64,000 bases of DNA from Chrysophaeum taylorii (GCA_029834535.1 JAQMWT010000344.1:558001-622000); one strand, 5' to 3'; shown: positions 1 to 9,261, counted from the stretch's first letter. The notes: generated by a model from the sequence alone, not told the origin. Made by a program: numbers and translations.

Positions 1-1305
1 AGCGGCTTGAACGGCGGCGTCGCGCTCGTTGAGGTCGCGGTCGAGCTCGACCCCCTCGTCGTCGTCGTCCTCGTCGTCGTCGTCGTCCACGTCCCAGGCA
101 GCCTGGTACTCGGAGGTCAAGGTGGGCTTGGCGGTGTCGACCATTTCGGCATCGTTGGGCCAGGTCTGTTCGCCGGCGAGAGGATCGGGTTCCGCGAGCA
201 TCTCGAGGGGCTCGTCGGCAGCACCGGGCTCGAAGCTAGCGATAGGCGTCGACGTCCCCGGCGACTCCGAGACGTCGAGGCGTGCTATCTGTGCCGCGCC
301 AAGCTCGGGGACATGCACGAGGCGACTCGACGGTAGCGGCGCGACGCGTACCCAACCACGCACGCAGAGAAGCCCGTCGACGACCCGCGCGTCGTCGGCC
401 AAGACGGTAGATCTCGACGCTCGCCACGACGGCTCTCGCTTCTTGGCGAGGACGCACCTGACGAGCCGCAGGACCTCGTCGGGAGACGTGTCGAGCCGCT
501 GCCACGCGACCTTCTCCCCGAACTCGCCTCCAAAGTACCGCCGCGCCATGCGCTCGGCCGCCGCGTCCAGCCGCCGCTTGCGTCGCGGTTTCGCGTCGTC
601 GTTGGCTTGGCCCACGAGCACGCCCGCGAGCGGCGGCATGCCGAGGGCCTTGACGGCGTCGACAACGCGGAGCGCTTCAGGTGAGCACGCGTCCTCGAGG
701 CTCTGATACCGCAGCGACGACGAAGTCACCGATGCAGTCGACATGCGATCGTCGCCGTCGTCGTCGTCGGGCGCCTCGTTGATTTCCGGCGGATAAGCCA
801 TGCACAGCGCGATGGCGTCGGCCACCGCCACCGCGTCGAGGGTGCCCCGCACGTCGCCGTGGGCCGCCACCACGAACCGCACGTCACCGGTCGTCGCCAC
901 GACGCGCGCGCCGCCGCCCTCGTCGTCCTCCATCCCGCCCCCGCCCGCGAGCCGCAAAGCGACGCTCGCTGCGTCAACTCGCTCGCTCAACGTCACCACG
1001 GCAACCACCTTCGCCGGACCAGACTCAAACTGACGCCGCTTGCTGACCGCTGCCTCGCGCGCCAGCTGCCGGAGTTGCTTGGCCCGATTGAGCCGCGCCG
1101 CCTTGGAGGAGGACGACACTCCGTGCTTCGAGGAGGTCGACGATATGTGCTTCTTCGCCCCCGACGACGACGACGCGCTCGCGCCGCCGACACGTCCACT
1201 TCCCGCTTGCCGCCGCAGCATGCCCTTGGTCCGCCCGCGCACCGATTTGTGTTTCTTGTTCTGCTGCTTGAGCGACGTCGACGCACGGTGCTGATGCCCA
1301 GCCAT
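1..1305 (-). CDS. TSR1: Pre-rRNA-processing protein TSR1, N-terminal 435 residues
   Basis: TSR1 is a GTPase-like (catalytically dead) factor bound to the pre-40S subunit that is needed for late small-subunit maturation in nucleus and cytoplasm. The frame opens at an ATG (1303-1305) and stays open to the left edge, so the C-terminal part lies outside the window. The N-terminus has the typical MAGHQHRASTSLKQQNKKHK start, followed by a basic Arg/Lys-rich region (RLNRAKQLRQLAREA). A later segment, VVDGLLCVRGWVRVAPL then LVHVPELGAAQI, matches the AARP2CN domain of TSR1/BMS1 proteins. The stretch ends in an acidic run (DDDDDEDDDDE). No intron is seen. It is divergent to the gene at 1366 with only 60 bp between start codons. 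BMS1 is the alternative paralog, but the N-terminal motif favours TSR1. Confidence 0.88.
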   Translation of the reverse strand, partial: MAGHQHRASTSLKQQNKKHKSVRGRTKGMLRRQAGSGRVGGASASSSSGAKKHISSTSSKHGVSSSSKAARLNRAKQLRQLAREAAVSKRRQFESGPAKVVAVVTLSERVDAASVALRLAGGGGMEDDEGGGARVVATTGDVRFVVAAHGDVRGTLDAVAVADAIALCMAYPPEINEAPDDDDGDDRMSTASVTSSSLRYQSLEDACSPEALRVVDAVKALGMPPLAGVLVGQANDDAKPRRKRRLDAAAERMARRYFGGEFGEKVAWQRLDTSPDEVLRLVRCVLAKKREPSWRASRSTVLADDARVVDGLLCVRGWVRVAPLPSSRLVHVPELGAAQIARLDVSESPGTSTPIASFEPGAADEPLEMLAEPDPLAGEQTWPNDAEMVDTAKPTLTSEYQAAWDVDDDDDEDDDDEGVELDRDLNERDAAVQAA

Positions 1306-1365
1306 GATCGGTGATATATATCGCCAAGCGGTATTCGCTTACCCGTGCTTTTTTTGAAATCAACG
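1306..1365. promoter_or_regulatory. 60-bp bidirectional gap between two start codons
   Basis: The whole space between the TSR1 ATG and the ATG of the plus-strand membrane protein gene is 60 bp. It contains the palindrome GATATATATC at 1313-1322 and a T run at about 1350. Both 5' UTRs and any core promoter must fit here or overlap the coding regions. Promoter function is inferred from position only. Confidence 0.5.
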
Positions 1366-2109
1366 ATGAACGAGATTGTAACCAATTTCTTTACGGATCG
1401 GGTGGCCTCGACGGTGGGGGCGTTTGATTTCCAGGGGGCGGTCGCGCTGGCTAGGGAGCATCACGCGGTGATTCTCGCGCCCCTCGTTCTCTTCCTCATA
1501 GTTTTCAGCCAGTTCCACAACAGTTACTTTCGTGCCGTGCTGATGCTGGGGTACGCCCTCGTCTACCAGTTGAGCGAGGAGCCTGAGCTCTGGGTCTGGC
1601 CCTACGTCGCTGGCGTGCTGTGCGTCTCGGTCGTCGCTGGCGGCCGCAGCCGCGAAAGAACCGTGAGCAGCAAGGCAGAGGCATACCACCATGCGTATCG
1701 TCGCCGCGTCGCCGCCTTCTACGCCGAGCACGCTCCCGAGAAGCTCGCCAACCTCGACACCATCATGAATAAGTACCGTGGGAACGAGCGCAGACTCTGG
1801 GAGTCCCTCCAACGCAAGTATGTCACGCCCTCAAAGCAGCCGCCGCCCCCGCCCTTCGATCTCGACTCCCCCGTCCCAGACGACCCAGTCCCGGCGGCCA
1901 CCCCAGTGCCAGCGTCGCCAATCACGACCACCGCGATACCGAAGACGCCGGCGGCCACCACGACGACGCCGCCGAAGACACCGTCGGCCACCACAACGAC
2001 GCCGAAGGCACCGTCGGCCAAGCCCGCTTCTTCCGTCGCTCGCGCGCGCGAGGAAGCCCGACGCGAACAGGAAGAGCGCCTCAAGCGCCGACTCGAACGA
2101 CGCACGTGA
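1366..2109 (+). CDS. Small membrane protein with Pro/Thr-rich tail, unknown function
   Basis: The ATG at 1366 gives 247 residues; a GTG 21 bp upstream is in frame but is not used here. Three hydrophobic segments are visible in the first 100 residues (around VILAPLVLFLIVF, FRAVLMLGYALVY and YVAGVLCVSVVAG). They are followed by a soluble motif of the form YRRRVAAFYAEHAPEKL...LDTIMNKYRGNE...LQRKY, a helical Tyr/Lys motif that I associate with many protist and flagellar proteins. The last 80 residues are low-complexity Pro/Thr/Ala repeats (TTTTPPKTPSATTTTPK), ending in an Arg/Glu coiled stretch. The name of the family is not recognised. It ends about 430 bp before the channel gene on the same strand. 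Confidence 0.75.
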   Translation: MNEIVTNFFTDRVASTVGAFDFQGAVALAREHHAVILAPLVLFLIVFSQFHNSYFRAVLMLGYALVYQLSEEPELWVWPYVAGVLCVSVVAGGRSRERTVSSKAEAYHHAYRRRVAAFYAEHAPEKLANLDTIMNKYRGNERRLWESLQRKYVTPSKQPPPPPFDLDSPVPDDPVPAATPVPASPITTTAIPKTPAATTTTPPKTPSATTTTPKAPSAKPASSVARAREEARREQEERLKRRLERRT

Positions 2110-2539
2110 TGTGTGCCATGCCTCCCTCTCGAACTCGCGAACATGTGAAGAGGATGTCCTCTTCGCCCGCATTTTCTCCTCCACACTTGCTGCCGTTGTT
2201 CCATTCCCCACTCGCCAAACAGCTCAATAGTAACAATTAATCGCGATGTTTGGCCGTCGTCGTCCTGCATGGTGGAAGAGGGGTGCTCGCTCGCTCGCTC
2301 GCGCTCATCAGGAAAGGGGGGGTCGACGACGTCGCTTTTCCCCTCGATACTGGATTCGAGTGGTATCCGGGAATCGATCGATCGATCGATCGATGGTTTT
2401 CCGAATTGAAAGAATCTGATTTTTCCTTTATCGTTACAAAAAGCAGGTCGGGTCTTTTCGAGACCTTTTTTTCGAGAAAAGGAAGAGAACCGCGAATGCA
2501 TGGCTCTGGACCGTTTGGTCAAGATATAAGGGAGGAAGC
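2110..2539. other. Intergenic, short tetranucleotide repeat
   Basis: 430 bp with no gene. It carries a GATC tetranucleotide run (about 2373-2393) and becomes AT-richer toward the next start codon, as expected for the promoter/5' UTR of the channel gene. Confidence 0.5.
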
Positions 2540-4819
2540 ATGGAGTTGAGCGAGAGCTCGCGGTTGACGACGGGCGAGGCGTCTGTGAGCCAGTTGACAA
2601 TCGAGCAACCGTCCGAGGTTGGGGAGACGTTGAGCAATGTCGAGAAGGCCGCGTGGCTCGTTGAGGAAGCGATGGTCGGCAAGTTCGACCCCGAGGGCAT
2701 AGAGAAGCAGACGCCTTTGCGGCGTAACTTGTACGTGCGTTTCGAGAACATGCAATACCCCGAACGAGCGATTTGCGTGTTTCTGCTGATGCTCGTGTCG
2801 TTCACGGAGATCCCTGGATGGTGTTTGGCAAACCGCAAGGGTTTGTTCGTGTGGCAGAACGGCCACCGGATTTGCGAGGCCCCCGGGCACGCGTACTTGT
2901 CGGGGACCGACTACTTTCCGGTGGGTCTGACGATTCTGGTGGAGATCGCGTGCGTGGCGTACCTCGCTTTCCTCGCCGTGCTCGAAACGGAGTTCGAGCC
3001 GAAGGTCGGACTGAAACTAAAGTTTAGAATTGGATTCGTCGGGACGTACGCGATAGACCTCGCGTGGTTCACGCTGGCGATATTGTTCGGCGCCTCGCCG
3101 TGGTTCCGGGTCGCCCCCTACTGCCGCGTCGGGCTCCTGTGCGTGTCGATCGACGCCGTATATACGTCGATGCGCGCCTGCGTCCTCCTGGTGCCCGCGT
3201 TTCTCAACGTGCTCGGGCTTTTCGTGCTAGCGGTCGTTTTTTTCGGGTGGCTCGCTGCGATCACCTTCGACGATTATCGATACGAAAACCACTCGGGCGT
3301 CATGGTGAACGAGGGGTTCGAGACCTTTAGCGACGCGATGTACACGACTTTTGGGTTAGCGACGACCGCGACGTGGCCCGACGCGACGTTGCCCGCGTAC
3401 ACCGCGCGACGCTTTTTTGGGATATTTTTTTTTCTCTTCGCGATGGTCACCGTGTTTTTGTTCCTCAACCTCCTGTTGGCCGTCGTCTACAACGAGTACA
3501 GCGCCTTTGTCAAACACAGATACAAGGAAATCTACTCGAACCGAGCCAAGGGCTTGGCGGCGGCGTTCAAGCTGCTCGCGACGCCTACCGGCGGCGGCGG
3601 CGGCGGCGCAGCAAAAGTCGTGACGCGCGAATCGTTCGCCGCTCTCGTCGAGGAGACGAACAAGGTCGAGCGCGTCCCCACGGTGACTCCCGGCACGCTT
3701 GGCTGGTTTTTCAGCGTCATGGACGACGACTCTTCGGGAACGATTAGCGCGCAGGAATTTTACGACGTTTGCGACATTCTTCAATACAGCTTCAAGCGCG
3801 TCGCGACCAGGACGTACGCTGAATTGTATCACCCCGAAATTGCCGCGCACCCGTGGTACCACTTCATCGCCCATCACGTCCACGAAACTCGTCTCGTCCA
3901 AAAAAGCGTGATGGGCGTGCTCGTCTTCAACGTCTTCCTCGTCCTCGTCCAGTCGTACCAAGATCTCGCCAACACCGAATCCCACATGGACGAAATGATC
4001 TGGGGCACCGTCGAGTTTTTCTTTTCGATTTTCTACTTTGCCGCGCTGGCGGCCCAGCTTCTGGTGACCCCCTTCGACGAGTTCTGGCTCAGCCCGACGA
4101 ATCGATTCGACTTGACCGTCACCGTCTTACTCTTCGTCGTCGCCCTCTACTGGATCTGTCCGTGGACAAACGTCTCGACGCAAATCTTGCACTACTTCAC
4201 CATCGTCCGACTCTTGCGCCTCGTCAACTTTTTGGTCAATTTGGATAACTTCAAGTTGATTGGCACGTGCATCGTGAACATCGTGCCCGCCTCCCTCGGA
4301 GTCGTCGGCGTCGTCTTCGCCTCGGCGAGCCTCTGGAACTCCTTTGCCGTCCAGTGCTTCGGCGGCTTGATTTACGACGGCAATCCCGATCTCGAAGACA
4401 CCGACTACCTCGACGCCCACTTCGACATCCTTAACTTCAACGACTTCAGCATGGGCTTTGGTCCTCTCCTCGCCATGATCGTCGCCGGCGGACCCTTCGA
4501 CGAGTTCAACCAAGCGCTCGATCGCGTCGCTGGATTCAAGGGTGCCGGTGTCGTCTACTTCACCTCCTGGTTTGTTGTGGGGGTTTTGATCATGGTCAAC
4601 GTCTTCTCGGCCTTTGTGATCGACGCTTTCTTGAGTCAATACGATGACGACGCCGTCTTGAACGAAGATGAAGACCTCGCCTCCCTCGACCAGTCTTTCG
4701 CCGGCGAAGGCTTCCGAATCGTCGCCTCCCGCAGCAAGACCACCGATGACATCTACAAAGACATGTTCGAGGACGACCTCAAAGAAGCGCAAGAAGAAGA
4801 GGTCCTTCTCGAAGACTGA
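2540..4819 (+). CDS. Two-pore-type voltage-gated cation channel with EF-hand linker
   Basis: 759 residues, close to plant TPC1 (about 730). It reads as two six-helix channel repeats. Repeat I ends in a pore of TPC style (FGLATTATWPDATLPAY) followed by a long S6 (FFFLFAMVTVFLFLNLLLAVVYNEY). The linker carries a canonical EF-hand loop at residues 395-406 (DDDSSGTISAQE, with Asp/Asp/Ser/Glu at the ligand positions), implying Ca2+ control. Repeat II has an S4-like TIVRLLRLVNFLVNL and a pore helix FNDFSMGFGPLLAM followed by IVAGGPFDEF. TPCs conduct Na+ and/or Ca2+ across vacuolar or lysosomal membranes. The second filter lacks the Asn-rich sequence usual in TPCs, so selectivity cannot be assumed. 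Single exon; the start is the first in-frame ATG, close after an AT-rich leader. Confidence 0.85.
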   Translation: MELSESSRLTTGEASVSQLTIEQPSEVGETLSNVEKAAWLVEEAMVGKFDPEGIEKQTPLRRNLYVRFENMQYPERAICVFLLMLVSFTEIPGWCLANRKGLFVWQNGHRICEAPGHAYLSGTDYFPVGLTILVEIACVAYLAFLAVLETEFEPKVGLKLKFRIGFVGTYAIDLAWFTLAILFGASPWFRVAPYCRVGLLCVSIDAVYTSMRACVLLVPAFLNVLGLFVLAVVFFGWLAAITFDDYRYENHSGVMVNEGFETFSDAMYTTFGLATTATWPDATLPAYTARRFFGIFFFLFAMVTVFLFLNLLLAVVYNEYSAFVKHRYKEIYSNRAKGLAAAFKLLATPTGGGGGGAAKVVTRESFAALVEETNKVERVPTVTPGTLGWFFSVMDDDSSGTISAQEFYDVCDILQYSFKRVATRTYAELYHPEIAAHPWYHFIAHHVHETRLVQKSVMGVLVFNVFLVLVQSYQDLANTESHMDEMIWGTVEFFFSIFYFAALAAQLLVTPFDEFWLSPTNRFDLTVTVLLFVVALYWICPWTNVSTQILHYFTIVRLLRLVNFLVNLDNFKLIGTCIVNIVPASLGVVGVVFASASLWNSFAVQCFGGLIYDGNPDLEDTDYLDAHFDILNFNDFSMGFGPLLAMIVAGGPFDEFNQALDRVAGFKGAGVVYFTSWFVVGVLIMVNVFSAFVIDAFLSQYDDDAVLNEDEDLASLDQSFAGEGFRIVASRSKTTDDIYKDMFEDDLKEAQEEEVLLED

Positions 4820-4823
4820 CTCG

Positions 4824-4859
<36 letters not shown>

Positions 4860-5380
4860 TTGACTGATGTTGTCACCCGGCAGACGATTCATCGCGCCGC
4901 GCGTGCGTGTTGTGGGCCCTTATCCTAGTTGTTTGTAGCCACGCGCACCGTTCTGCCCTATGCTCGCGAGCTCACGACCCTGTATTCTTGTTGTCAGCTG
5001 CCACCCTCGCCGCAACGCGTTTCTTTCTTCCCAAAAAAGTTGGCGCGACTCTCTCGCTCACTCTCACTCTCTCTTTCTCCTGGCGACTGCCTTATCCTCC
5101 TCCTCCTCCTCCTCCTCCTCCTCCTACTACTACTACTACTACTAAGAGGCTACCAACCGCCGCCGCCGCCGCCGCCTTTTCTTTCCGACCGACACAGGGC
5201 CGGAAACCCGAATGGATTGTTTGTTGTTATCGCAAGAAGGCGAGTTGATTGCGGGATGATTATTAGCATTCACACCAGAAGAAACAAGCAACAACGAAAC
5301 AATGTGCCCCAGAATCATAGTATATGGTGGTGGTGGCATCACTCATCGCCGCGAATATAATAAAAGGCAGCTCTCGAAGC
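4820..5380. repeat. Intergenic low-complexity cluster between convergent genes
   Basis: 561 bp between the channel stop and the prenylcysteine oxidase stop on the other strand. It starts with a degenerate (CTGA)n tract directly after the channel stop (about 4818-4866). It then has CT-rich sequence (5045-5090), a (TCC)n run (5096-5125), a (TAC)n run (about 5126-5145) and a (CCG)n run (5158-5176). No gene is supported; the open frames here are poly-Ser, poly-Leu or poly-Pro artefacts of the repeats. Confidence 0.75.
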
Positions 5381-6961
5381 TCAAAGTTCGGTCAAGGTCG
5401 TCCAACTCCAGGGGTCCTCTTCGTCGACGTCGTCTTGCTCGGGGAGATTCCGAGGAAGCGGCAATTCTTCTTCTTCTTCTTCTTCTTCTTCTTCTTGGGC
5501 AGGTGAAGTGCCGTTCTCCGCAACCTCGCCATCTTGAGATACGACCTCAAAATATTGCGGAACTGAGGGAGTCTCCGACGTCGTCGCGTCGCGGTCAGCC
5601 GACGGTCCGTCGTCGATGGCGGTGTCGTATTGGTAATTGATAGCGCCTCCTTCTTCGTCTTTCTTAACCAAGGCGTCCGCAACCAGGCGCGCCACGTTGC
5701 GGCCTGCGATCGCCGCAATTTCCAAGGCGCTCGTCGCCTTTTCGAAACCGCTCGAGTAGAAGAGACGTTGCGAGAGACGAAAATCAGCAAAGGACCCGTC
5801 GGGGCGCGCGTAGTTGGGATAGGCCTGCCACTCTCGCGTCTCGAGGACCGTCCAGTTGGGAAAGAACAGATCGTCGAGGTCCGCCGGCGTCAAGCGATCG
5901 CGCGAGAAGAGTTTGTAAACCCCGGGAAGTTGACTCGCCACCGAGGAGAAGCGCGCGGAAGCGTCCTCGATCACCAACGCGACCCCGAGCGGCGGATCTT
6001 CCAGAATTCGCGAATCACCTTTGACGTAGGTCGTGTGCGTCGTGCGGTAGGATCTTCGCGGGACATGCGGGAGGACGTGGTCGCCGAAAAACTCGAGGGG
6101 GGCGGCGAGGACGACGGCGTCGAACTTGAGATCGTCGTCGACGTCGAAGTCAACCGTGACCGCGCCGTCGGCGACGTCGACAACGGTTCGGTTCGTGCGA
6201 ACGTCCGCATCCGCAAGCTCGAGGAGTCGCCGGACGAGAGCGCTCATGCCTTCGCGAATGCACAACACATCTTGGTTACCCATCAACGGCGTCATCGACA
6301 CCAAGCCGGCGAGAGCGTTGAGCTCGTCGTTGCGCTGGTTGTAATTGACGCGATTGACTCCCGCAATAATCTCCCTCGCGAGCCTTTGCGCCCCCAGCGT
6401 CCGCGGCAGGCTCGCGTTGAGCCGCTCGGCGAAGGTCACGAGCGTGTCGTCGTAGAGGCCAACCGCGTCCCAAACGTCGACCGGCGACCGCGCGGCGCCC
6501 AAGTCATAAATTCGCTCAAACTTTCGCAGGAAATTCGACACGAGCCGCCGCAACGCCCATACCGCGCGGGGTCCGTACCGCATCATGAGCCATGGTGATT
6601 GCCTGGCGACGAACTTCTCGCCGTCGAACAACCCAAACTTGGTGTTGGCCGCGGGCGGCCGCGCGAGCGTCAAGTTCGCCGCGCGACTCAACTCGACAAC
6701 CAGACGATTCCCCGAAACCAAGATGCTCGCCCCGAGCTCCAACGCCCTCCCCTCGACCTCGAAGTGCTCCATTCGCCCCCCAACCCTCGCCTCTTTCTCG
6801 AACACAACCATCTCCACCGAAGACCCCAGCAGCGACCGAAGGTAATAGGCGCAACTCGCGCCCCCGAGACCTGCGCCGACGATGCCCACGCGTACCTTCT
6901 TGCTAGTCTTTGATGATGCGCTACACACGGCAGCACACAACCAAGCCACGCGCCGGATCAT
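5381..6961 (-). CDS. Prenylcysteine oxidase (FAD-dependent thioether oxidase)
   Basis: 526 residues, similar to human PCYOX1 (505). The family cleaves the thioether of prenylcysteine released when prenylated proteins are degraded, giving cysteine, an aldehyde and H2O2, normally in lysosome- or vacuole-like compartments. A hydrophobic N-terminus (MIRRVAWLCAAVCSAS) looks like a signal peptide. The Rossmann FAD motif GAGLGG is at residues 29-34, followed by the acidic strand end VVFEKE and a GGRMEHF motif. NTKFGLFDGEKFV and the NYNQ..ELNALAGLVSM segment match the family, and the flavin-binding C-terminal part follows. The final 60 residues are acidic, with a Glu run encoded by a (GAA)n tract (about 5468-5497) that may vary in length. 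Single exon; convergent with the channel gene. Confidence 0.88.
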   Translation of the reverse strand: MIRRVAWLCAAVCSASSKTSKKVRVGIVGAGLGGASCAYYLRSLLGSSVEMVVFEKEARVGGRMEHFEVEGRALELGASILVSGNRLVVELSRAANLTLARPPAANTKFGLFDGEKFVARQSPWLMMRYGPRAVWALRRLVSNFLRKFERIYDLGAARSPVDVWDAVGLYDDTLVTFAERLNASLPRTLGAQRLAREIIAGVNRVNYNQRNDELNALAGLVSMTPLMGNQDVLCIREGMSALVRRLLELADADVRTNRTVVDVADGAVTVDFDVDDDLKFDAVVLAAPLEFFGDHVLPHVPRRSYRTTHTTYVKGDSRILEDPPLGVALVIEDASARFSSVASQLPGVYKLFSRDRLTPADLDDLFFPNWTVLETREWQAYPNYARPDGSFADFRLSQRLFYSSGFEKATSALEIAAIAGRNVARLVADALVKKDEEGGAINYQYDTAIDDGPSADRDATTSETPSVPQYFEVVSQDGEVAENGTSPAQEEEEEEEEEELPLPRNLPEQDDVDEEDPWSWTTLTEL

Positions 6962-7354
6962 GCTCCCTTCGTGTGTTGGTTTCGTCGCTTCGAGTTCCGT
7001 TTTGAATTTGGTTTTGAAAAGTCGACTCTCGTAAAAAGTGCTGTGCGTCGAACTTTGCTTGAACAGTTGGGGGTTCGCTGCCCCGGTTCTCCGATCCCGT
7101 GGTGCCCCGTGCTGCTAGAGTGTGGATCTCGATCAAATCTTTCAGGGAGGGAGGGAGGGAGCTGTTCGAAACAACAACCGAACGTGACTGCGGACGACTA
7201 TCCTCCGGACGACGAGAGACCGCCAAAAGAAAAAACAAGAATCTGTGATATGCTGGTCTCTGTCTAGGCGCTACCGCCCAAAGGCGCGTCCCTGGCGCCC
7301 ATTTAAATGGTCCAGGTGATAAGAATTGAGCTCGTCGCGACGACGGAAGGGTCC
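6962..7354. other. Intergenic between two minus-strand genes
   Basis: 393 bp upstream of the prenylcysteine oxidase and downstream of the WW gene. A long minus-strand open frame runs through it, but it has no recognisable domain and includes intron sequence of the WW gene. A short GGGA repeat is seen near 7145-7160. Probably promoter and 3' UTR. Confidence 0.5.
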
Positions 7355-8469
7355 CTACGACGGAGCGCCGGGACGGGCCACGAGTCGTGGCCTTGTCCAC
7401 GTCGATTCGCCGGAGGACGTGTTGTAATAGTAGTAGCGACCATGATTCGCGTCCTGCGGGTACCACACAAGGGGGCGTCTTAGTAGGGTAGTGTCGCAAC
7501 CAAAACAGGTGCTTGACACGACAAAAAGGTCCAGCAAAGGAAGAAATGAAAAACAAGCCCTCGCGGGCGCGAGATAGATCGTGAGGAGACTCCCTCCTTG
7601 AGAGATGAACCAGCGCGGCGCCGCTCTTCAACTGATATTCGCAAAAAGACGTTCTGGCTGGCGGCGGCAAAATACGACGCTGGCAATGCACCCAGGTGGC
7701 AGCCCAGCCGGCAGGAAGCGCGGATGTGTCGCGCTCGGGGAAAGAAGATTTCTTATCTTCCTCGAGTTCCTCGATCGCTTCGGCCATCTCGCGCAGACGG
7801 GAGGCCTGGCGGCGGCGTCACGCGAGAGAGTTGCGCGAGAAAAACGCACGAAAAAGTCGTCGGAAAGCGCACCAGCGTACCAATCTGCGAATCGCGCAGC
7901 GAGCACGCCGAGACCCGCAGCGGTCTTGGCGTCGTCACTCAGGTCGCCGACGGCCGCGGCCGCCGCAGTCAACTTTTTCGAGGGCGCGCTGACCGCCTTG
8001 GCCGCTCCGTTCTTCATGGAAGCAACCGAAAGAATCGCACACTGAGCCGCGTCGAGCGACATCCACGCATCGCTCACGGCCGCGCCAGCCGTGGAACGCC
8101 TGCGGTACGGTCCCGAGGCACGCAATCCACGCGCCTTGCATTCCTCTCGCGGAGGTGCTCGCTCAGCTCGCCGAGCACGTCGTCTATGATCCTCTGCAAC
8201 GTTCGAGGCTCATTCCAGCTCGTCTTATTCGTCCTCCGATTCCACCAATACGCCGCCCCCGTCTCCTTGTCCACGTGCTTCTCCCAATTGTCGTCGCATT
8301 TTGTGGGCGCACCCTCCTCCTTTTTTACCTCTTCCTTCACCTTCTCCGTTTTCGGCTCATCATCAGACGTGTCGGACTCATACGCGGCAAACGCCGACAG
8401 CGCGTTGTTGACCTCTTTGCCTTCGTCCTCAACTTTCCTCTTTTTGCGCCGCACCAACCTTCGCCCCAT
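7355..8469 (-). CDS. Two-WW-domain protein, four exons
   Basis: Exons read on the minus strand: 8131-8469, 7850-8041, 7692-7805 and 7453-7355, all joined in phase 0 to give about 247 residues. Introns are 89, 44 and 238 nt (8042-8130, 7806-7849, 7454-7691). The first of these is the least certain. The N-terminus is a basic cluster (RRLVRRKKRK), a likely nuclear signal. WW1 reads NWEKHVDKETGAAYWWNRRT..SWNEP. WW2 is created by the last splice: LPAGWAATW joins DANHGRYYYYNTSSGESTW, ending in TRP, which gives a complete WW fold. WW domains bind Pro-rich peptides; with a basic N-terminus a role in transcription or splicing is possible but unproved. An ATG at 8469 is the first in frame; an in-frame GTG lies 12 bp upstream. 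Confidence 0.78.
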
Positions 8470-8528
8470 TTGCGTGGCCACGGGCTGCTGCTCGTGGGCT
8501 TCTGGCGCTTTTTGGTTAAGTCAAGTAG

Positions 8529-8790
8529 TGTCTTTAAATGCCGACTGCTAAGATGGGGGTGTGTGTGGGAGCATTAAGGATGGGGGTGTGTGGGGAGCAT
8601 GAAGGATGTGGGTGGGTTTGTGGGGTATGAGGGATGTGCCTGACGGGCGGAGATAAATTAGTGATGTGGGTGTGTGTGCCAAGTGGAAGGTCAACGAGGC
8701 AGGGTTTGAGTAAACTCAAAGGTTAGAGGGGGTGATCAAAGCAGCTTAGATTGGCGGGGGTGAGAGCCTCTCGAGCTGAAAGGAGAGTGA
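8529..8790 (+). repeat. Dispersed repeat copy 1 (shared ends with the element at 54.67-55.77 kb)
   Basis: The left part contains a CTTTAAATG-CGACTGCTAAG block and a GT-rich segment ending TGACGGGCGGAGATAA. About 75 bp of it (8582-8656) are essentially identical to 54.69-54.77 kb. The right part holds GAGTAAACTCAAAGGTT and then GATCAAAGCAGCTTAGATTG, both found again at 55.68-55.73 kb. The interior is short here and has about 32 bp of internal duplication near 8555-8595. The left block also resembles pieces at 13.24-13.50 kb. It looks like a small, probably non-autonomous, member of a mobile family. Confidence 0.72.
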
Positions 8791-9261
8791 GGAAGGACGT
8801 TGACGCCGCAATCCTATTATAGGGGACGGCCAGGCGCTAGCCTAAGCATCCGGGCGCCGCCAGGGACCCGGCGGCCGAGAGACGTAGGGGCCGTTGGCGT
8901 TTCTGCAAGCGCCTTGGCGCTCCCTGACGTGTTTTTAGTAATAATTCATCGTGATATACAAGACGGGGTCGAATGGGGCGGCTCATCGCGACTCGAGACT
9001 TCATCTATGGCGCAAGCATATGAGGAGAAAAGTAAATGTCGACGTCGTCGCGTTGGTATTTAGGAGGATTGATTACCTCTTCAGGAAAGAAAGGCAGGTA
9101 CGATTGCCGTTTAACCCAGACCGACCGCGGACCTTCGAGCCTCGCCACCACGTCCGGACGCACCCGCCGCCAAAGTGGGGCAATGGACGTTTTGTTGAAA
9201 CACGAGCCCATTCGAACTCCCTCGAGAATGACACGGGTGCGTGCCGGCACGGTGGACACTC
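8791..9261. other. Intergenic, nothing recognised
   Basis: 471 bp between the dispersed repeat and the stop of the dioxygenase/phosphatase gene. No conserved frame or RNA-like structure was recognised. Confidence 0.4.

Noticed and set aside
2373-2393. GATC run as a regulatory or CRISPR-like array
   Set aside because: Simple tetranucleotide microsatellite without spacers.
4907-5360. Overlapping plus-strand frames rich in Leu, Ser and Pro
   Set aside because: Produced by (TCC)n, (TAC)n and (CCG)n microsatellites.
5630-6598. 322-codon plus-strand frame opposite prenylcysteine oxidase
   Set aside because: Complement of a gene with clear FAD motifs; Arg/Val/Glu-biased composition typical of an antisense shadow in GC-rich DNA.
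6921-7787. 288-codon minus-strand open frame
   Set aside because: It begins in exon 3 of the WW gene, crosses intron sequence and the intergenic gap, and shows no domain. Splicing to the 7453-7355 exon restores a complete WW domain instead.
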